In this document: positions 25,946-34,523 of the stretch, one piece after another
Numbering within the stretch: position 1 is the stretch's first letter
Layout of the letters: every line of letters begins with the position of its first letter
Source: Candidatus Binataceae bacterium
GTDB lineage: Bacteria; Desulfobacterota; Binatia; Binatales; Binataceae
DNA length: 64,000 bases
Assembly: GCA_035650475.1 (NCBI GenBank)
Contig: DASRHP010000001.1
Location: 62,001-126,000 of the forward strand
Reading direction: 5' to 3'
Program-made: the position numbers and the translations under genes
The notes under the pieces: generated by a model
The model's database searches: none
Told to the model about the DNA's origin: nothing
Seen by the model: the letters and a program-made list of their open reading frames with translations, nothing else

Positions 25946-26590
25946 ATGGAGCACTGGCGGCAGTATTCGGAGACGCTCGTCGCGCTGTTCGTAATTGCAG
26001 ACCCGGTCGGTGCTGTACCCATATTCCTGACTCTTACGCAGCATCAGTCGCCGGCTGATAGAAAACACCTCGCCGACGTGACCGCGCTTGCGGTAGCCAT
26101 CATTCTGGCTGCCTCCGTGTTCGTCGCCGAACCATTCTTGCGATTTTTTGGCGTTGACGTCGCGGCCTTTCGTGTGGCAGGCGGCATTCTAATCATGCTG
26201 ATGGCATTGGGGATGCTGGAGGCCGCACCCCGGCGCACCCAGCGCACTCCGGAAGAAATGGCCGAGGCCGAACGCAAGACCGAAATCGCCGTAGTCCCGT
26301 TGGCTATTCCTTTGATTGCCGGCCCGGGAGCAATCAGCACCGTAATTATATATGCACACCAGTCGGCTACGTGGTTTGACACTATATATTTGGTCGGAGC
26401 GTGTGTGTTGGTCGCAATTTCCGTATGGCTGGCCTTGCGGGCGGCGGATCCGATCCGGGATGTCTTAGGCGCGACCGGGATCAATGTGGTTACACGATTA
26501 CTGGGTGTGATTCTGACGGCGGTGGCCGTGGAATTTATTACCTCAGGGCTCAGTCGACGTTTGTCTGGCCTGGCGGTTGTGGACCGATAA
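25946..26590 (+). CDS. MarC-family integral membrane protein
   Basis: Six-helix membrane protein of the MarC/UPF0056 family, function uncertain despite the historical drug-resistance name. Family features: FVIADPVGAVPIFLTLT near the N-terminus, AFRVAGGILIMLMAL, VVPLAIPLIAGPGAISTVI in the middle, and a C-terminal NVVTRLLGVILTAVAVEFI. The ATG at 25946 follows a GGAAGAGG stretch; the longer frame from 25811 overlaps the ATPase gene. 214 residues is the family length. It is probably co-transcribed with the ATPase. Confidence 0.88.
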   Translation: MEHWRQYSETLVALFVIADPVGAVPIFLTLTQHQSPADRKHLADVTALAVAIILAASVFVAEPFLRFFGVDVAAFRVAGGILIMLMALGMLEAAPRRTQRTPEEMAEAERKTEIAVVPLAIPLIAGPGAISTVIIYAHQSATWFDTIYLVGACVLVAISVWLALRAADPIRDVLGATGINVVTRLLGVILTAVAVEFITSGLSRRLSGLAVVDR

Positions 26591-26934
26591 GAGAGCGAAG
26601 ACCGCGATGGCTGTGGCGCGACGTCACAGAGCGTCCGCAGGGCCAATCGCGTGGGGTCATTGACTGATCGCAGAGTACTCATCTCAGGGTATGGCTCGTA
26701 GCGCTGGTGCGCGGACGTGGGCGCGCAGTGGAAAATTTCCCTGGCGCCAAGGCGAATTGCCACACACACAACGTTGGACGCTCCCGCCCCGCTGGCGGTG
26801 AATGACGTCCGGACGTGAATCAAGGTGGCAACACAGCCAGACTTGCCTCCACGACTTTTCGTCAAAAACTGGCATGCGGCTAGCTTGAGCCCTGAACGTC
26901 GTCCGCTGATTCCCCTAAAAGGAGAGCAGGGCAC
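26591..26934. other. Intergenic interval, no gene seen
   Basis: 344 bases after marC. I find no conserved protein, RNA gene or strong hairpin. An AAGGAG ribosome-binding site near its end serves the next gene at 26935. Confidence 0.4.
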
Positions 26935-27333
26935 ATGAAAGGTTTGAGTTTAATCGTGGCAGCTACGCTGCTCGCGACGGTAGCGCTGTCGTTATCATTC
27001 CCGGCGACAGCCGCGGAACCAGGTCCCTCGTCCGCAATAGCCAATTACGCGGAGAACGCGAAGACGCCCGAAGATCATGAGGCGATCGCGCATCACTTCG
27101 ACACGCAGGCCGCAAAGGCGCGTGCGGCAGCCGCAAGCTTCGACCTCCATGATTGCGAGCACGCGAAGTCAACGGAGTTGCAGCGAAGCGGTGCAAGATT
27201 CCCGGGCGTGGCGGCGAAACGTTCCTGCCGCGCGCAGCTACGGTACTACCGAGCGCAGGAGCGGGAGAATGACGCGCGCGCCAACCATCATCGGCGAATC
27301 GCCGAAGCCTGGCGCGCAGTCGGCACGCGATGA
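26935..27333 (+). CDS. Exported hypothetical protein
   Basis: 132 residues. A clear signal peptide (LIVAATLLATVALSLSF, cleavage after PATAA) is followed by a helical, Ala/Arg/His-rich mature part with two cysteines (HDCEHAK and KRSCRAQ) and the segment HEAIAHHFDTQAAKARA. An AAGGAG ribosome-binding site lies eleven bases upstream. The pattern (small, helical, His-rich, exported) resembles uncharacterised periplasmic proteins; no function is assigned. It is the last gene of the less GC-rich island. Confidence 0.6.
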   Translation: MKGLSLIVAATLLATVALSLSFPATAAEPGPSSAIANYAENAKTPEDHEAIAHHFDTQAAKARAAAASFDLHDCEHAKSTELQRSGARFPGVAAKRSCRAQLRYYRAQERENDARANHHRRIAEAWRAVGTR

Positions 27334-27975
27334 ATTCCCGCCCAAAAGCTGAGAAACAACCCGCGCTCGCCCCCCTCGGGACGGTCCGTCGGCCGCCCCG
27401 CACTTGAGATACGGGCAGCGCACAATGTGACTCAGCAACTCGCTGATCGTTCCATGAGGCTCCCGCTTAAGTCACATGAGGTTATCCGATTGTTGGCTTT
27501 TTGGAATGAGCAATGACTCTACGTACCGGACCCCGCTGCGTTGGCGATGAGCGATCTCCGAGGATCGAAAGGGCCCGCGACGCATTCGATGGGAACGGGC
27601 TCGAACTGACACCCCTCCTTTAAGCGATGGCGCTTGGCCAGCCATGGTGAAGGACGCGGGTGACGGAGCGAAGGGCCGGCAGCCTCACTCGCCGACCCAG
27701 AAATCGGCTATCTTCAGGCCGGGGAAAATTTTCGCTGCGCATGCGAGTTGCAGTGAAAGGGGATCAAATGCCGCGGGCCGGCGCCGGCGGCGTCCGAACC
27801 TGCTGAGGCAAAAGTGGACCGGCGATTTTAAACCCCGTCTCGAATTCGACCGGCCGGCCGCGCGAAGGGCGCCGCCGGCGTCAGATTATACTCCGAGACG
27901 GGTACAAAGGTGATCCACAGATGATCCACGGAAAATCGGGTTATCTGACGATCCGGCCCAAACCCTTGATTTTAT
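27334..27975. other. Gene-free interval beside tRNA-Arg with inverted repeats
   Basis: 642 bases with no supported gene. CCCGTCTCG (27834-27842) is perfectly inverted as CGAGACGGG (27894-27902), and tgatccac occurs twice near 27910-27930. The bases ggaccggcgattttaaac resemble insertion-sequence flank. Lying at the 3' end of a tRNA gene, it could be the scar of an integrated element. Confidence 0.35.
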
Positions 27976-28052
27976 TGGCGCGCCGTGAGGGATTTGAACC
28001 CCCGACCCGCAGATCCGTAGTCTGCTGCTCTAATCCGCTGAGCTAACGGCGC
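27976..28052 (-). tRNA. tRNA-Arg (anticodon ACG)
   Basis: The minus strand folds into a full cloverleaf. Acceptor stem GCGCCGT pairs perfectly with ACGGCGC; D stem GCTC/GAGC; anticodon stem GCAGA/TCTGC with loop CTACGGA, giving anticodon ACG (read as inosine at the first position, decoding CGN arginine codons); five-base variable loop; T stem GGGGG/CCCTC with loop TTCAAAT. Discriminator G, and CCA is encoded at 27978-27976. 77 bases. Confidence 0.95.
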
Positions 28053-28151
28053 GCGCCGGAACCTGAAAATTTCGCACATCGCACGCGCCCTCGCAAGCCG
28101 CTGAGCGCGCCGGCGATGCGACTTCGCTTCCTCCCGGGGCCGCATAAACAA

Positions 28152-28186
28152 GACAGGCGGCAGCGCCACCCGCGCCGCCGCCTGTC
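28152..28186 (-). terminator. Rho-independent terminator of the D-aminoacylase-type gene
   Basis: GACAGGCGGC pairs with GCCGCCTGTC (10 base pairs), then one A-C mismatch and four more pairs around a short loop. On the minus strand it is followed by TTGTTTAT, a T-rich tail. It sits 40 bases past the stop of the amidohydrolase gene and before the tRNA. Confidence 0.75.
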
Positions 28187-28226
28187 GCCTTACTCACCTA
28201 TCCTTCAGACTCGCAGACTCGCCGCG

Positions 28227-29936
28227 TCACGCGCCGACGCCGTGGCGCAGCAGCTTGCCCGGCGTCGCACCGGTGCACTCGTCGTTCTCGAACGTGACCT
28301 GGCCGTTGACCAGGATGTGGCGGTAACCCTCGGCGCGCTGCACCCGGCGCCACTCGTTGCCCGGCAGGTCGTGCACGACTTCGACCGGCCCCACCGCGAG
28401 CTTTTCGAAATCGTAGATCACGATGTCGGCCGGCGCGCCCTCGCGCAGGAAGCCGCGATCCTTGAAGCCGGCGCAGAACGCGGGCAACGCGCTCAGCCGC
28501 CAGTGGATGTCCTCCAGCGTGAGCCATCCGCGCTCGCGCACGAAGCTGATGATGCCCTCGGTCGGGTAGCGGCCGGCGGTGAGGAACTTGGTGTGCGCGC
28601 CGCCGTCGGAGACGCCGAAGGTGATCCACGGATAGTCGATGATCTCCTTCATCAGCGCGGGGTCGCGGTTGACCGCGGGGGCGAAGAACTCGGTCTTGAG
28701 ATTATCGGCCACCGCGAGGTCGCACATCACGTCCACCGGATGCTTGCCGTCGCGCTCGCCGGCCTTGCGCAGGGTCAGCCCCTCGAACGCGCGCAGCTTG
28801 TCGTCGGCCACGCTAACGATCACGATCTGATCGAAGAAGCTGGTGATCAGCCCTTCGCGCGGAAGCTTGGTCTTCAGCCCCTCGCGGCGCGCGAGGTCGG
28901 CGAGCTTGGCCTTGCGCTCCGCGATCGTGCCGGTAGTCACCTCGCGCCAGGTGTCGGAGTCGTCGAAGAGGTTCCAGTCCTCGAAGGTGAAGGTCAGACC
29001 GGCCTCGGTGGTGATGCCCTGGCCGTAAACCGGGATGCCGCGCATGCGGCAGCGCTCCAGCCATCGGATCATGTTGCGGTGGCGATGGGGGAAGCGGTCC
29101 TGCGACTGCACGGCCTCGAACATGATCGGCCGTCCGCTGATCGTCGCAAGCTCCTCGAAGTGGCGCGCGTCTTCCTTGGGGTTCCAGCTCGCCAGCGTCA
29201 GTTCCTGGAAGCCCTCGCCGCGCTCGCCGAGCACCTTGGCGAAGACCTTGCAGGTCTCGTCGTGCATGATGTCGGTGTTCATCGGCGAGCCGTCCCAATC
29301 GCGCTGCACCGACGACGGCCCGTCGGGCTTCAGGCGCTGCGCCGACCATCCGTAGGCGCCGGCGTCCATCGCCTCGTTGAGCAGATGCGCCATCATCCGA
29401 TGCTCGTCGTCGGTCGGCATCCGCCCGCTCTTGGACTCCTCGATGCCCATCACGTAGCCGAGCAGCGGATTGATCGGCACGTAGGGCAGAACGTTGACCC
29501 CCTTGGGCAGGTGATCGATGCGGTCGAGAAACTCGGGATAGGTATGCCAATCCCACGGCATCGCGGCCTTCATCGCGGCCAGCGGAATCGCCTCGGTGCG
29601 CGTCATCGTCAGCATCGCGCGCTCCTCGTCACCGGGCTTGACCGGGGCGAAACCGAAACCGCAGTTGCCGATGACCACCGAGGTCACCCCGTGCCATCCC
29701 GAGATGGTGAGCCACGGGTCCCAGAAGAGCTGGGCGTCGTAATGGGTGTGGAGATCGATGAAGCCGGGGGCGACGATGAGCCCGCGCGCGTCGATCACCT
29801 TGGCGCCTTCGCCGGTCGGGACACGCCCGAGCCTGGCGATGCGACCGTTCTTGATCCCGAGGTCGCCGCGGATACGCGGGGCGCGGGTCCCGTCAATGAT
29901 CATTCCGTCTTTAATGACAATGTCGAATTCTGGCAT
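28227..29936 (-). CDS. N-acyl-D-amino-acid deacylase / amidohydrolase-3 family
   Basis: Metal-dependent amidohydrolase of the D-aminoacylase group, which removes acyl groups from D-amino acids or related amides. Motifs: the composite beta-sandwich start VIKDGMIIDGTRAP, the metal motif APGFIDLHTHYDAQLFWDP, the GVTSVVIGNCGFGFAP strand with the cysteine that commonly bridges the metal site, and the late VSDGGAHT with the catalytic aspartate. Length 569 residues is typical. Substrate is unknown. It ends in a clear terminator before tRNA-Arg. The next gene upstream (30105-30647) is 168 bases away on the same strand. Confidence 0.88.
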   Translation of the reverse strand: MPEFDIVIKDGMIIDGTRAPRIRGDLGIKNGRIARLGRVPTGEGAKVIDARGLIVAPGFIDLHTHYDAQLFWDPWLTISGWHGVTSVVIGNCGFGFAPVKPGDEERAMLTMTRTEAIPLAAMKAAMPWDWHTYPEFLDRIDHLPKGVNVLPYVPINPLLGYVMGIEESKSGRMPTDDEHRMMAHLLNEAMDAGAYGWSAQRLKPDGPSSVQRDWDGSPMNTDIMHDETCKVFAKVLGERGEGFQELTLASWNPKEDARHFEELATISGRPIMFEAVQSQDRFPHRHRNMIRWLERCRMRGIPVYGQGITTEAGLTFTFEDWNLFDDSDTWREVTTGTIAERKAKLADLARREGLKTKLPREGLITSFFDQIVIVSVADDKLRAFEGLTLRKAGERDGKHPVDVMCDLAVADNLKTEFFAPAVNRDPALMKEIIDYPWITFGVSDGGAHTKFLTAGRYPTEGIISFVRERGWLTLEDIHWRLSALPAFCAGFKDRGFLREGAPADIVIYDFEKLAVGPVEVVHDLPGNEWRRVQRAEGYRHILVNGQVTFENDECTGATPGKLLRHGVGA

Positions 29937-30104
29937 AAGCCCATCTCCGCATCGCTTAGAGTTACGTACCCGTGAAGAGTTACGTACCCCATTTGCTTCG
30001 CATTAATCGCGGCGTGGATCAAGAAAAGGCGCGCTTATCCAGCAAACGCTTGGCAGGCGTGTCGTCCGTCCGTGCGGCGCCGCTGGGTCGAACCTCAGCG
30101 GGTG

Positions 30105-30647
30105 TCAGTTTTTCTTCGCGTCGGGCTCGAGCTCGACCCCCAGCGGCACGATGATCCGCACCACCGCGTTGTAGGTCGCGACGTTCATCGCGAGCTCCAT
30201 CAGCCGGCGGTGGTCGAGGAAGGCGCGCAGGGCGTCGAAGGTGGCGTCGGAGACTTTGATGTTGGACGTGACTTCGGCCGCGTAGCGCATCACCGCCCGC
30301 TCCTGCTCATCGAAGACGGGCGAGCGCTCGAAGTCGACGAGTTGTTCGAGCTGCTCGCGGCGCACGCCGACACGCAGCGCGATGTTCCAATGATGGACGA
30401 ACTCGTACTCGGCGCCGGCGATGCGTCCGACGGTCATCAGCGCCAGCTCGCGCAGCCGGGGGTCGAGCCGGGTATGGTTGCGCAGCTCGACCGCGAGCGT
30501 CGAGAAGCGGCGCATCAGATTGGGCGCGTTCGCCATCAGGCGATGGATGTTGGCGGGCGGGGTACCGCGCTCGCGCTCGAACTCGTCGAAGACGAAACGC
30601 TCATCGGGATCGAGATCCTCGCGGTTGAGATACGGCAGTCGCGCCAT
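30105..30647 (-). CDS. Carboxymuconolactone decarboxylase-like (AhpD-fold) protein
   Basis: Helical protein of the CMD/AhpD superfamily. The family segment reads LRELALMTVGRIAGAEYEFVHHWNIA, shown as LRELALMTVGRIAGA then EYEFVHHW. AhpD-type redox enzymes have a CxxC pair just before this helix; here the corresponding place has no cysteine, so thiol chemistry is unlikely and a decarboxylase or hydrolase-like role fits better. I chose the ATG at 30647 for homology and the GGAAAGGAACC stretch upstream. 180 residues. It lies between ilvB and the D-aminoacylase-type gene on the same strand. Confidence 0.8.
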   Translation of the reverse strand: MARLPYLNREDLDPDERFVFDEFERERGTPPANIHRLMANAPNLMRRFSTLAVELRNHTRLDPRLRELALMTVGRIAGAEYEFVHHWNIALRVGVRREQLEQLVDFERSPVFDEQERAVMRYAAEVTSNIKVSDATFDALRAFLDHRRLMELAMNVATYNAVVRIIVPLGVELEPDAKKN

Positions 30648-30771
30648 CGTGGTGGGGTTCCTTTCCGAGGCAATGGCCCGATGCGTTCCGGGCACGAACG
30701 CACCCGGCGATCTCCGCCGGCGCTGGTGTCGCTGGCGCCGCCCTCTCCTCGGACCAGCGGAAGGCAGCAGC

Positions 30772-32478
30772 TCAGGCGAACAGCATCTCCGACATCGCGC
30801 CGCCCGGCGGAATCATCGGCATCACCGCCTCCTCCTTGGGGATCACGATGTCGACGAGCACCGGGCCGGGGGTGGCAAAGGCTTCCTTCATCGTCGCCGC
30901 CAGATCGCTCTGCCTCTCGATGCGAAAGCCGCGCGCGCCATAGGCCTCAGCGAGCTTGACGAAATTGGGCACCGACATCGCCGAGTACGAGTAGCGCTCC
31001 TGGTAGAACTTCTCCTGCCACTGACGCACCATCCCGAGGAAATAGTTGTTCAGGATGATGACCTTGACATCGACGTTGTACTGGACCGCGGTGCCGAGCT
31101 CCTGGATGTTCATCTGGATCGAGCCATCACCCGAGATCACCACCACCTTGCGATCGGGGGCGGCGAACTTGGCGCCGATGCCGGCCGGCAGCCCATAGCC
31201 CATCGTGCCCAGCCCGCCCGAGGTCAAAAGCGAGCGCGGGCGCTCGAAGGGGAAAAGCTGGGCGACCCACATCTGATGCTGGCCGACGTCGGTGGCGATG
31301 ATGCAGTCGCCCTTGGTCAGCCGATGGAGCTCTTCGAGCACCTGGGTCGGCGAGACCGAGTCGCCCGGGCGCTTGCCGTTGCCGTTGATATACAGCGGCT
31401 TCTCGCGCCGCCACTGGAGGATTTGCTGATGCCAGCGGAGCCACGCCGGGCGCCGCTTAGCGATCCCCTCGCGCCCCTTGACCACGCGCAGCATGTCGCT
31501 CAGCACCGACTTGATGTCGCCTACGATCGGGATATCGACCTTGACGTTCTTGGAAATCGACGAGGGGTCGATGTCGATGTGGATGATCGTCTTCGCATTG
31601 GGCGCGAAATCGGCGATGCGCCCGGTGACACGGTCGTCAAAGCGTGCGCCCACCGCGATCAGGCAATCGGTGTTGCACACCGCGGTATTGGTCCCGTACG
31701 AGCCGTGCATCCCAAGCATCCCCAGGCACAGCGGGTCCGAGGCCGGAAACGAGCCCAGCCCCATCAGCGTCTCGGTGACCGGGATGCCGAGGCCGCGCAC
31801 GAGCTGGGTCAGCTCGGGCGCCGCGCCTGACCATTGCACGCCGCCGCCGACGTAGAACAGCGGCTTTTCGCTCTTCTCGATCGCCTCGACCGCGCGCTCG
31901 ATCTGACGCGGATTGCCCTTGAGGGTGGGCTTGAAGCCGCGCAGCTCGACCTTGTCGGGATACTTGAAGGCATACTCGTGCTGCTGGACGTCCTTGGGCA
32001 CGTCCACCACCACCGGGCCGGGGCGCCCGGTGCCCGCGATAAAGAAGGCCTCCTTGATGATCCGCGCGACCTCGCGCACATCCTTGACCAGGTAGTTGTG
32101 CTTGGTGCAGGGGCGGGTGATGCCGACGATGTCGGCCTCCTGAAAGGCGTCGTTGCCGATCATGGTGGTCGCCACCTGGCCCGAGATGACGACCAGCGGG
32201 GTCGAATCCATGTAGGCGTCGGCGATGCCGGTGACGGTATTGGTCGCGCCCGGCCCCGAAGTCACCATCACCACGCCCGGCCGTCCGCTGACCCGCGCGT
32301 ATCCCTCGGCCATGTGCGCCGCGCCCTGCTCGTGGCGGACCAGGATGTGCCTGATTCGTGAATCCAGCAAGGCGTCATAGGTGGGCAGGATCGCGCCGCC
32401 CGGGTAGCCGAAGATTACGTCGACGCCTTCGGCGATCAGGCTTTCGATTATGATTTGCGCTCCGCTAAGTTTCTTCAT
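30772..32478 (-). CDS. ilvB: Acetolactate synthase, large subunit
   Basis: Thiamine-diphosphate enzyme that condenses two pyruvates (or pyruvate and 2-oxobutyrate) at the first step of branched-chain amino-acid synthesis. Motifs: GYPGGAILPTYDALL, the catalytic glutamate in RHEQGAAHMAEGYARV, the central FAD-binding domain, and the GDGSIQMNIQELGT and NNYFLGMVRQWQ thiamine-diphosphate segment. 568 residues is full length. No regulatory small subunit (ilvN) or ilvC follows, although these genes usually form a cluster; the other subunit must be elsewhere. Confidence 0.93.
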   Translation of the reverse strand: MKKLSGAQIIIESLIAEGVDVIFGYPGGAILPTYDALLDSRIRHILVRHEQGAAHMAEGYARVSGRPGVVMVTSGPGATNTVTGIADAYMDSTPLVVISGQVATTMIGNDAFQEADIVGITRPCTKHNYLVKDVREVARIIKEAFFIAGTGRPGPVVVDVPKDVQQHEYAFKYPDKVELRGFKPTLKGNPRQIERAVEAIEKSEKPLFYVGGGVQWSGAAPELTQLVRGLGIPVTETLMGLGSFPASDPLCLGMLGMHGSYGTNTAVCNTDCLIAVGARFDDRVTGRIADFAPNAKTIIHIDIDPSSISKNVKVDIPIVGDIKSVLSDMLRVVKGREGIAKRRPAWLRWHQQILQWRREKPLYINGNGKRPGDSVSPTQVLEELHRLTKGDCIIATDVGQHQMWVAQLFPFERPRSLLTSGGLGTMGYGLPAGIGAKFAAPDRKVVVISGDGSIQMNIQELGTAVQYNVDVKVIILNNYFLGMVRQWQEKFYQERYSYSAMSVPNFVKLAEAYGARGFRIERQSDLAATMKEAFATPGPVLVDIVIPKEEAVMPMIPPGGAMSEMLFA

Positions 32479-32673
32479 CGGCGGCCAGGTATCCGACGGT
32501 CCTCCTCGGGCCAGAGCAGCAAAGTTACACCATGGGACGGCACCGGCTCAACGTACGGGGCGCGCAGTCCTCCGCCGCGCCCAGGCGCTCGATCGGTCGG
32601 GCCGTCAGAGGAGCGACTTCGCGCGGCCGAAGAACCGTAACCGGCTTGACGAGCGCGACGCTGTCCGAGCGCC

Positions 32674-34314
32674 TCAATAGCGCAGGACGAAGCGCACGTC
32701 GCCCAGGCGCACCTGGCTACCGCTGCTCACCCGCACCGAGCCGCGCACCTGCTGCTCATTGACGAAGCTGCCGTTGGTCGAGTTGAGATCGGTCAGCTCG
32801 TACACTCCGTTGCGCCGCATCAGGCGCGCGTGCGCGCGCGAGACGCTCGGATGCGGGATCACAACGTCGTTGTCCTCGCCGCGACCCATCGAAACTTCGT
32901 CCTTGAGCAGGCTGTACTCGGCGGGCACCGGATCCATCGGCTCGACCAGGCTGAGCCGCGCCTCGTGCGCAATTAGCGGGGCTGAAGAAGGCGGCGGCGC
33001 GGGCGCCGCAGTGCGCGCAGTCTGCGCCGGCTGCGCGGTGACCGGCGCGCGTGGGGCCCGCGGCGGCGCCGCGCGGCTCTGCGCCTCCACGATCGCCTTG
33101 AGCTCCTCTGCCGGCACCCCGAAGCGCATGCGCGACAACCCGAAGAGCCCTGCGATAGCGATCAGCGGCACCGCCAGGTTCCACCAGTTGAAGGATAGCT
33201 GCGCGAGGCCCGTGCCGCCCATGTTACTCGCGGCCTCGCCCTCGCCGCCCTCGGGCACGTTGATCCGCGCGCCGCCGACGCCATGGACCTGGTAGGAGGT
33301 GTTGGCTGAGCCGGTCTGGCCCTCGTAGTTGATTTTCAGCTCAACCTCGCGGCTGGTGCCGTCCTCGATAGGCCGCGGCGTGCGATAGGTCAGCGAGTAT
33401 TCGGTCGCGATCGAATGGCCGATCTCGCGGACCAGTTCGGGGAAGCGGTTCTGCTCGGTGACGATGTTATAGGAACGGCCGTGGGTCGCCTTTACGACCT
33501 CGGCGTAAGCTGGCTCGATGAACGGCGGCGGCACCACCGCGTACAGCGTCAGCCCCTGACGCTGGAGGATCGCGGCTACCTTGTCGCCGGTCAGCTCGGT
33601 CACGTCGGCGTTGGGATTCTTGTGCAAGCGATAAGCCTGGTCGCCGCCGCGGTCGGGGCCGTCGCCGGCCTTATGGCAGGGCGCGTCGGTGATCAGGATT
33701 AGGATCGCCTGCGCCTGCGGGCGAAACGGCAGCGTGGCGGCGTAGGCGAGCGCATCGAGCGGGTCCTCTGGGATATCGCCGCCGCCGCTCGCGTGCAGGG
33801 TGCCGACCCATTTGATGAATTCGCTCACGTCGGGGGTGAGCTGGTTGCGATAGGCGCAGTTGCAGTCGGGATACTTCGAGACCACGTAGTCCTCGAAGGT
33901 GACCAAGCCCAGGCGATAGTCGCGGTTGTTGGAGGCAAGGTCGTGAGCGAAGTTGATCATGTTCTGCTTGATGGCGTCGATGTAAGGCTGCATCGACTCG
34001 GTCACGTCCATCACGAACACAATATCCACCGGGCGGCCCTGGCCCACTCCGCGGAAGTCGATGATTTTGGCCGGCTTGCCGTCCTCAAAGACCTGGACGT
34101 TGTCCGGACGCAGGTTGCCCACCGGCGCGCCGGCGGAGTCGGTCAGCCCGAAGTCGAGCTCGACGCCGCCGTCGGAGTCGAAGTGCTGGAGCCCGGGATT
34201 ACCGACCGAGATCTGCAAGGTGGCGAGCGCGCGCGGCGCCGCGCTCATCTGGAGTGCGAACAGCGCGGCAAGCGTCAGTGCGCCGCCGATCACGGCCCGG
34301 GGTATGCGCTTCAT
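32674..34314 (-). CDS. VWA-transmembrane-FHA protein
   Basis: 546-residue protein with three parts. An N-terminal signal sequence (GGALTLAALFALQMSA) leads to an exported region with a von Willebrand A domain whose MIDAS reads D103-V-T105-E-S107 (FVMDVTESMQP; DxTxS where DxSxS is usual) and later LILITDAP. A membrane segment (NLAVPLIAIAGLFGLS) follows, then a Pro/Ala linker, then a C-terminal FHA domain (MGRGEDNDVVIPHPSVSRAH, NSTNGSFVNE), which recognises phosphothreonine. So the VWA half should face the periplasm and the FHA half the cytosol. No Ser/Thr kinase is in the window. The start lies 209 bases from the divergent surface-protein gene. Confidence 0.85.
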   Translation of the reverse strand: MKRIPRAVIGGALTLAALFALQMSAAPRALATLQISVGNPGLQHFDSDGGVELDFGLTDSAGAPVGNLRPDNVQVFEDGKPAKIIDFRGVGQGRPVDIVFVMDVTESMQPYIDAIKQNMINFAHDLASNNRDYRLGLVTFEDYVVSKYPDCNCAYRNQLTPDVSEFIKWVGTLHASGGGDIPEDPLDALAYAATLPFRPQAQAILILITDAPCHKAGDGPDRGGDQAYRLHKNPNADVTELTGDKVAAILQRQGLTLYAVVPPPFIEPAYAEVVKATHGRSYNIVTEQNRFPELVREIGHSIATEYSLTYRTPRPIEDGTSREVELKINYEGQTGSANTSYQVHGVGGARINVPEGGEGEAASNMGGTGLAQLSFNWWNLAVPLIAIAGLFGLSRMRFGVPAEELKAIVEAQSRAAPPRAPRAPVTAQPAQTARTAAPAPPPSSAPLIAHEARLSLVEPMDPVPAEYSLLKDEVSMGRGEDNDVVIPHPSVSRAHARLMRRNGVYELTDLNSTNGSFVNEQQVRGSVRVSSGSQVRLGDVRFVLRY

Positions 34315-34473
34315 CGTGAGCGAAATTTTCCGAGTCTCACCGGCATACAGTCAAGCCCCTCGGCGCGCCGGCTGAGGGCACGAGGCGCGCTCGCCGCAAG
34401 CGCGGGCCTGCATTCGTTGCCTGATTTTGACGCACGCATGCAGCAATCAACATCGTAGCTTGCCTTCGCATTC

Positions 34474-34499
34474 CGGTTAGGTTATCCCAACGCTAACCG
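34474..34499. promoter_or_regulatory. Inverted repeat upstream of the surface-protein gene
   Basis: CGGTTAG (34474-34480) and CTAACCG (34493-34499) are perfect inverse copies with a 12-base spacer whose ends (GTT and AAC) also pair. It ends 24 bases before the GTG start at 34524, in the divergent region shared with the VWA-FHA gene. It could be an operator for both genes or a hairpin in the 5' leader. Confidence 0.5.
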
Positions 34500-34523
34500 A
34501 AATTTGGCCTGTAGGTTCAGCGC

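Noticed and set aside
28116-29975. Plus-strand open frame opposite the D-aminoacylase-type gene
   Set aside because: No family features; it also runs across the terminator region.
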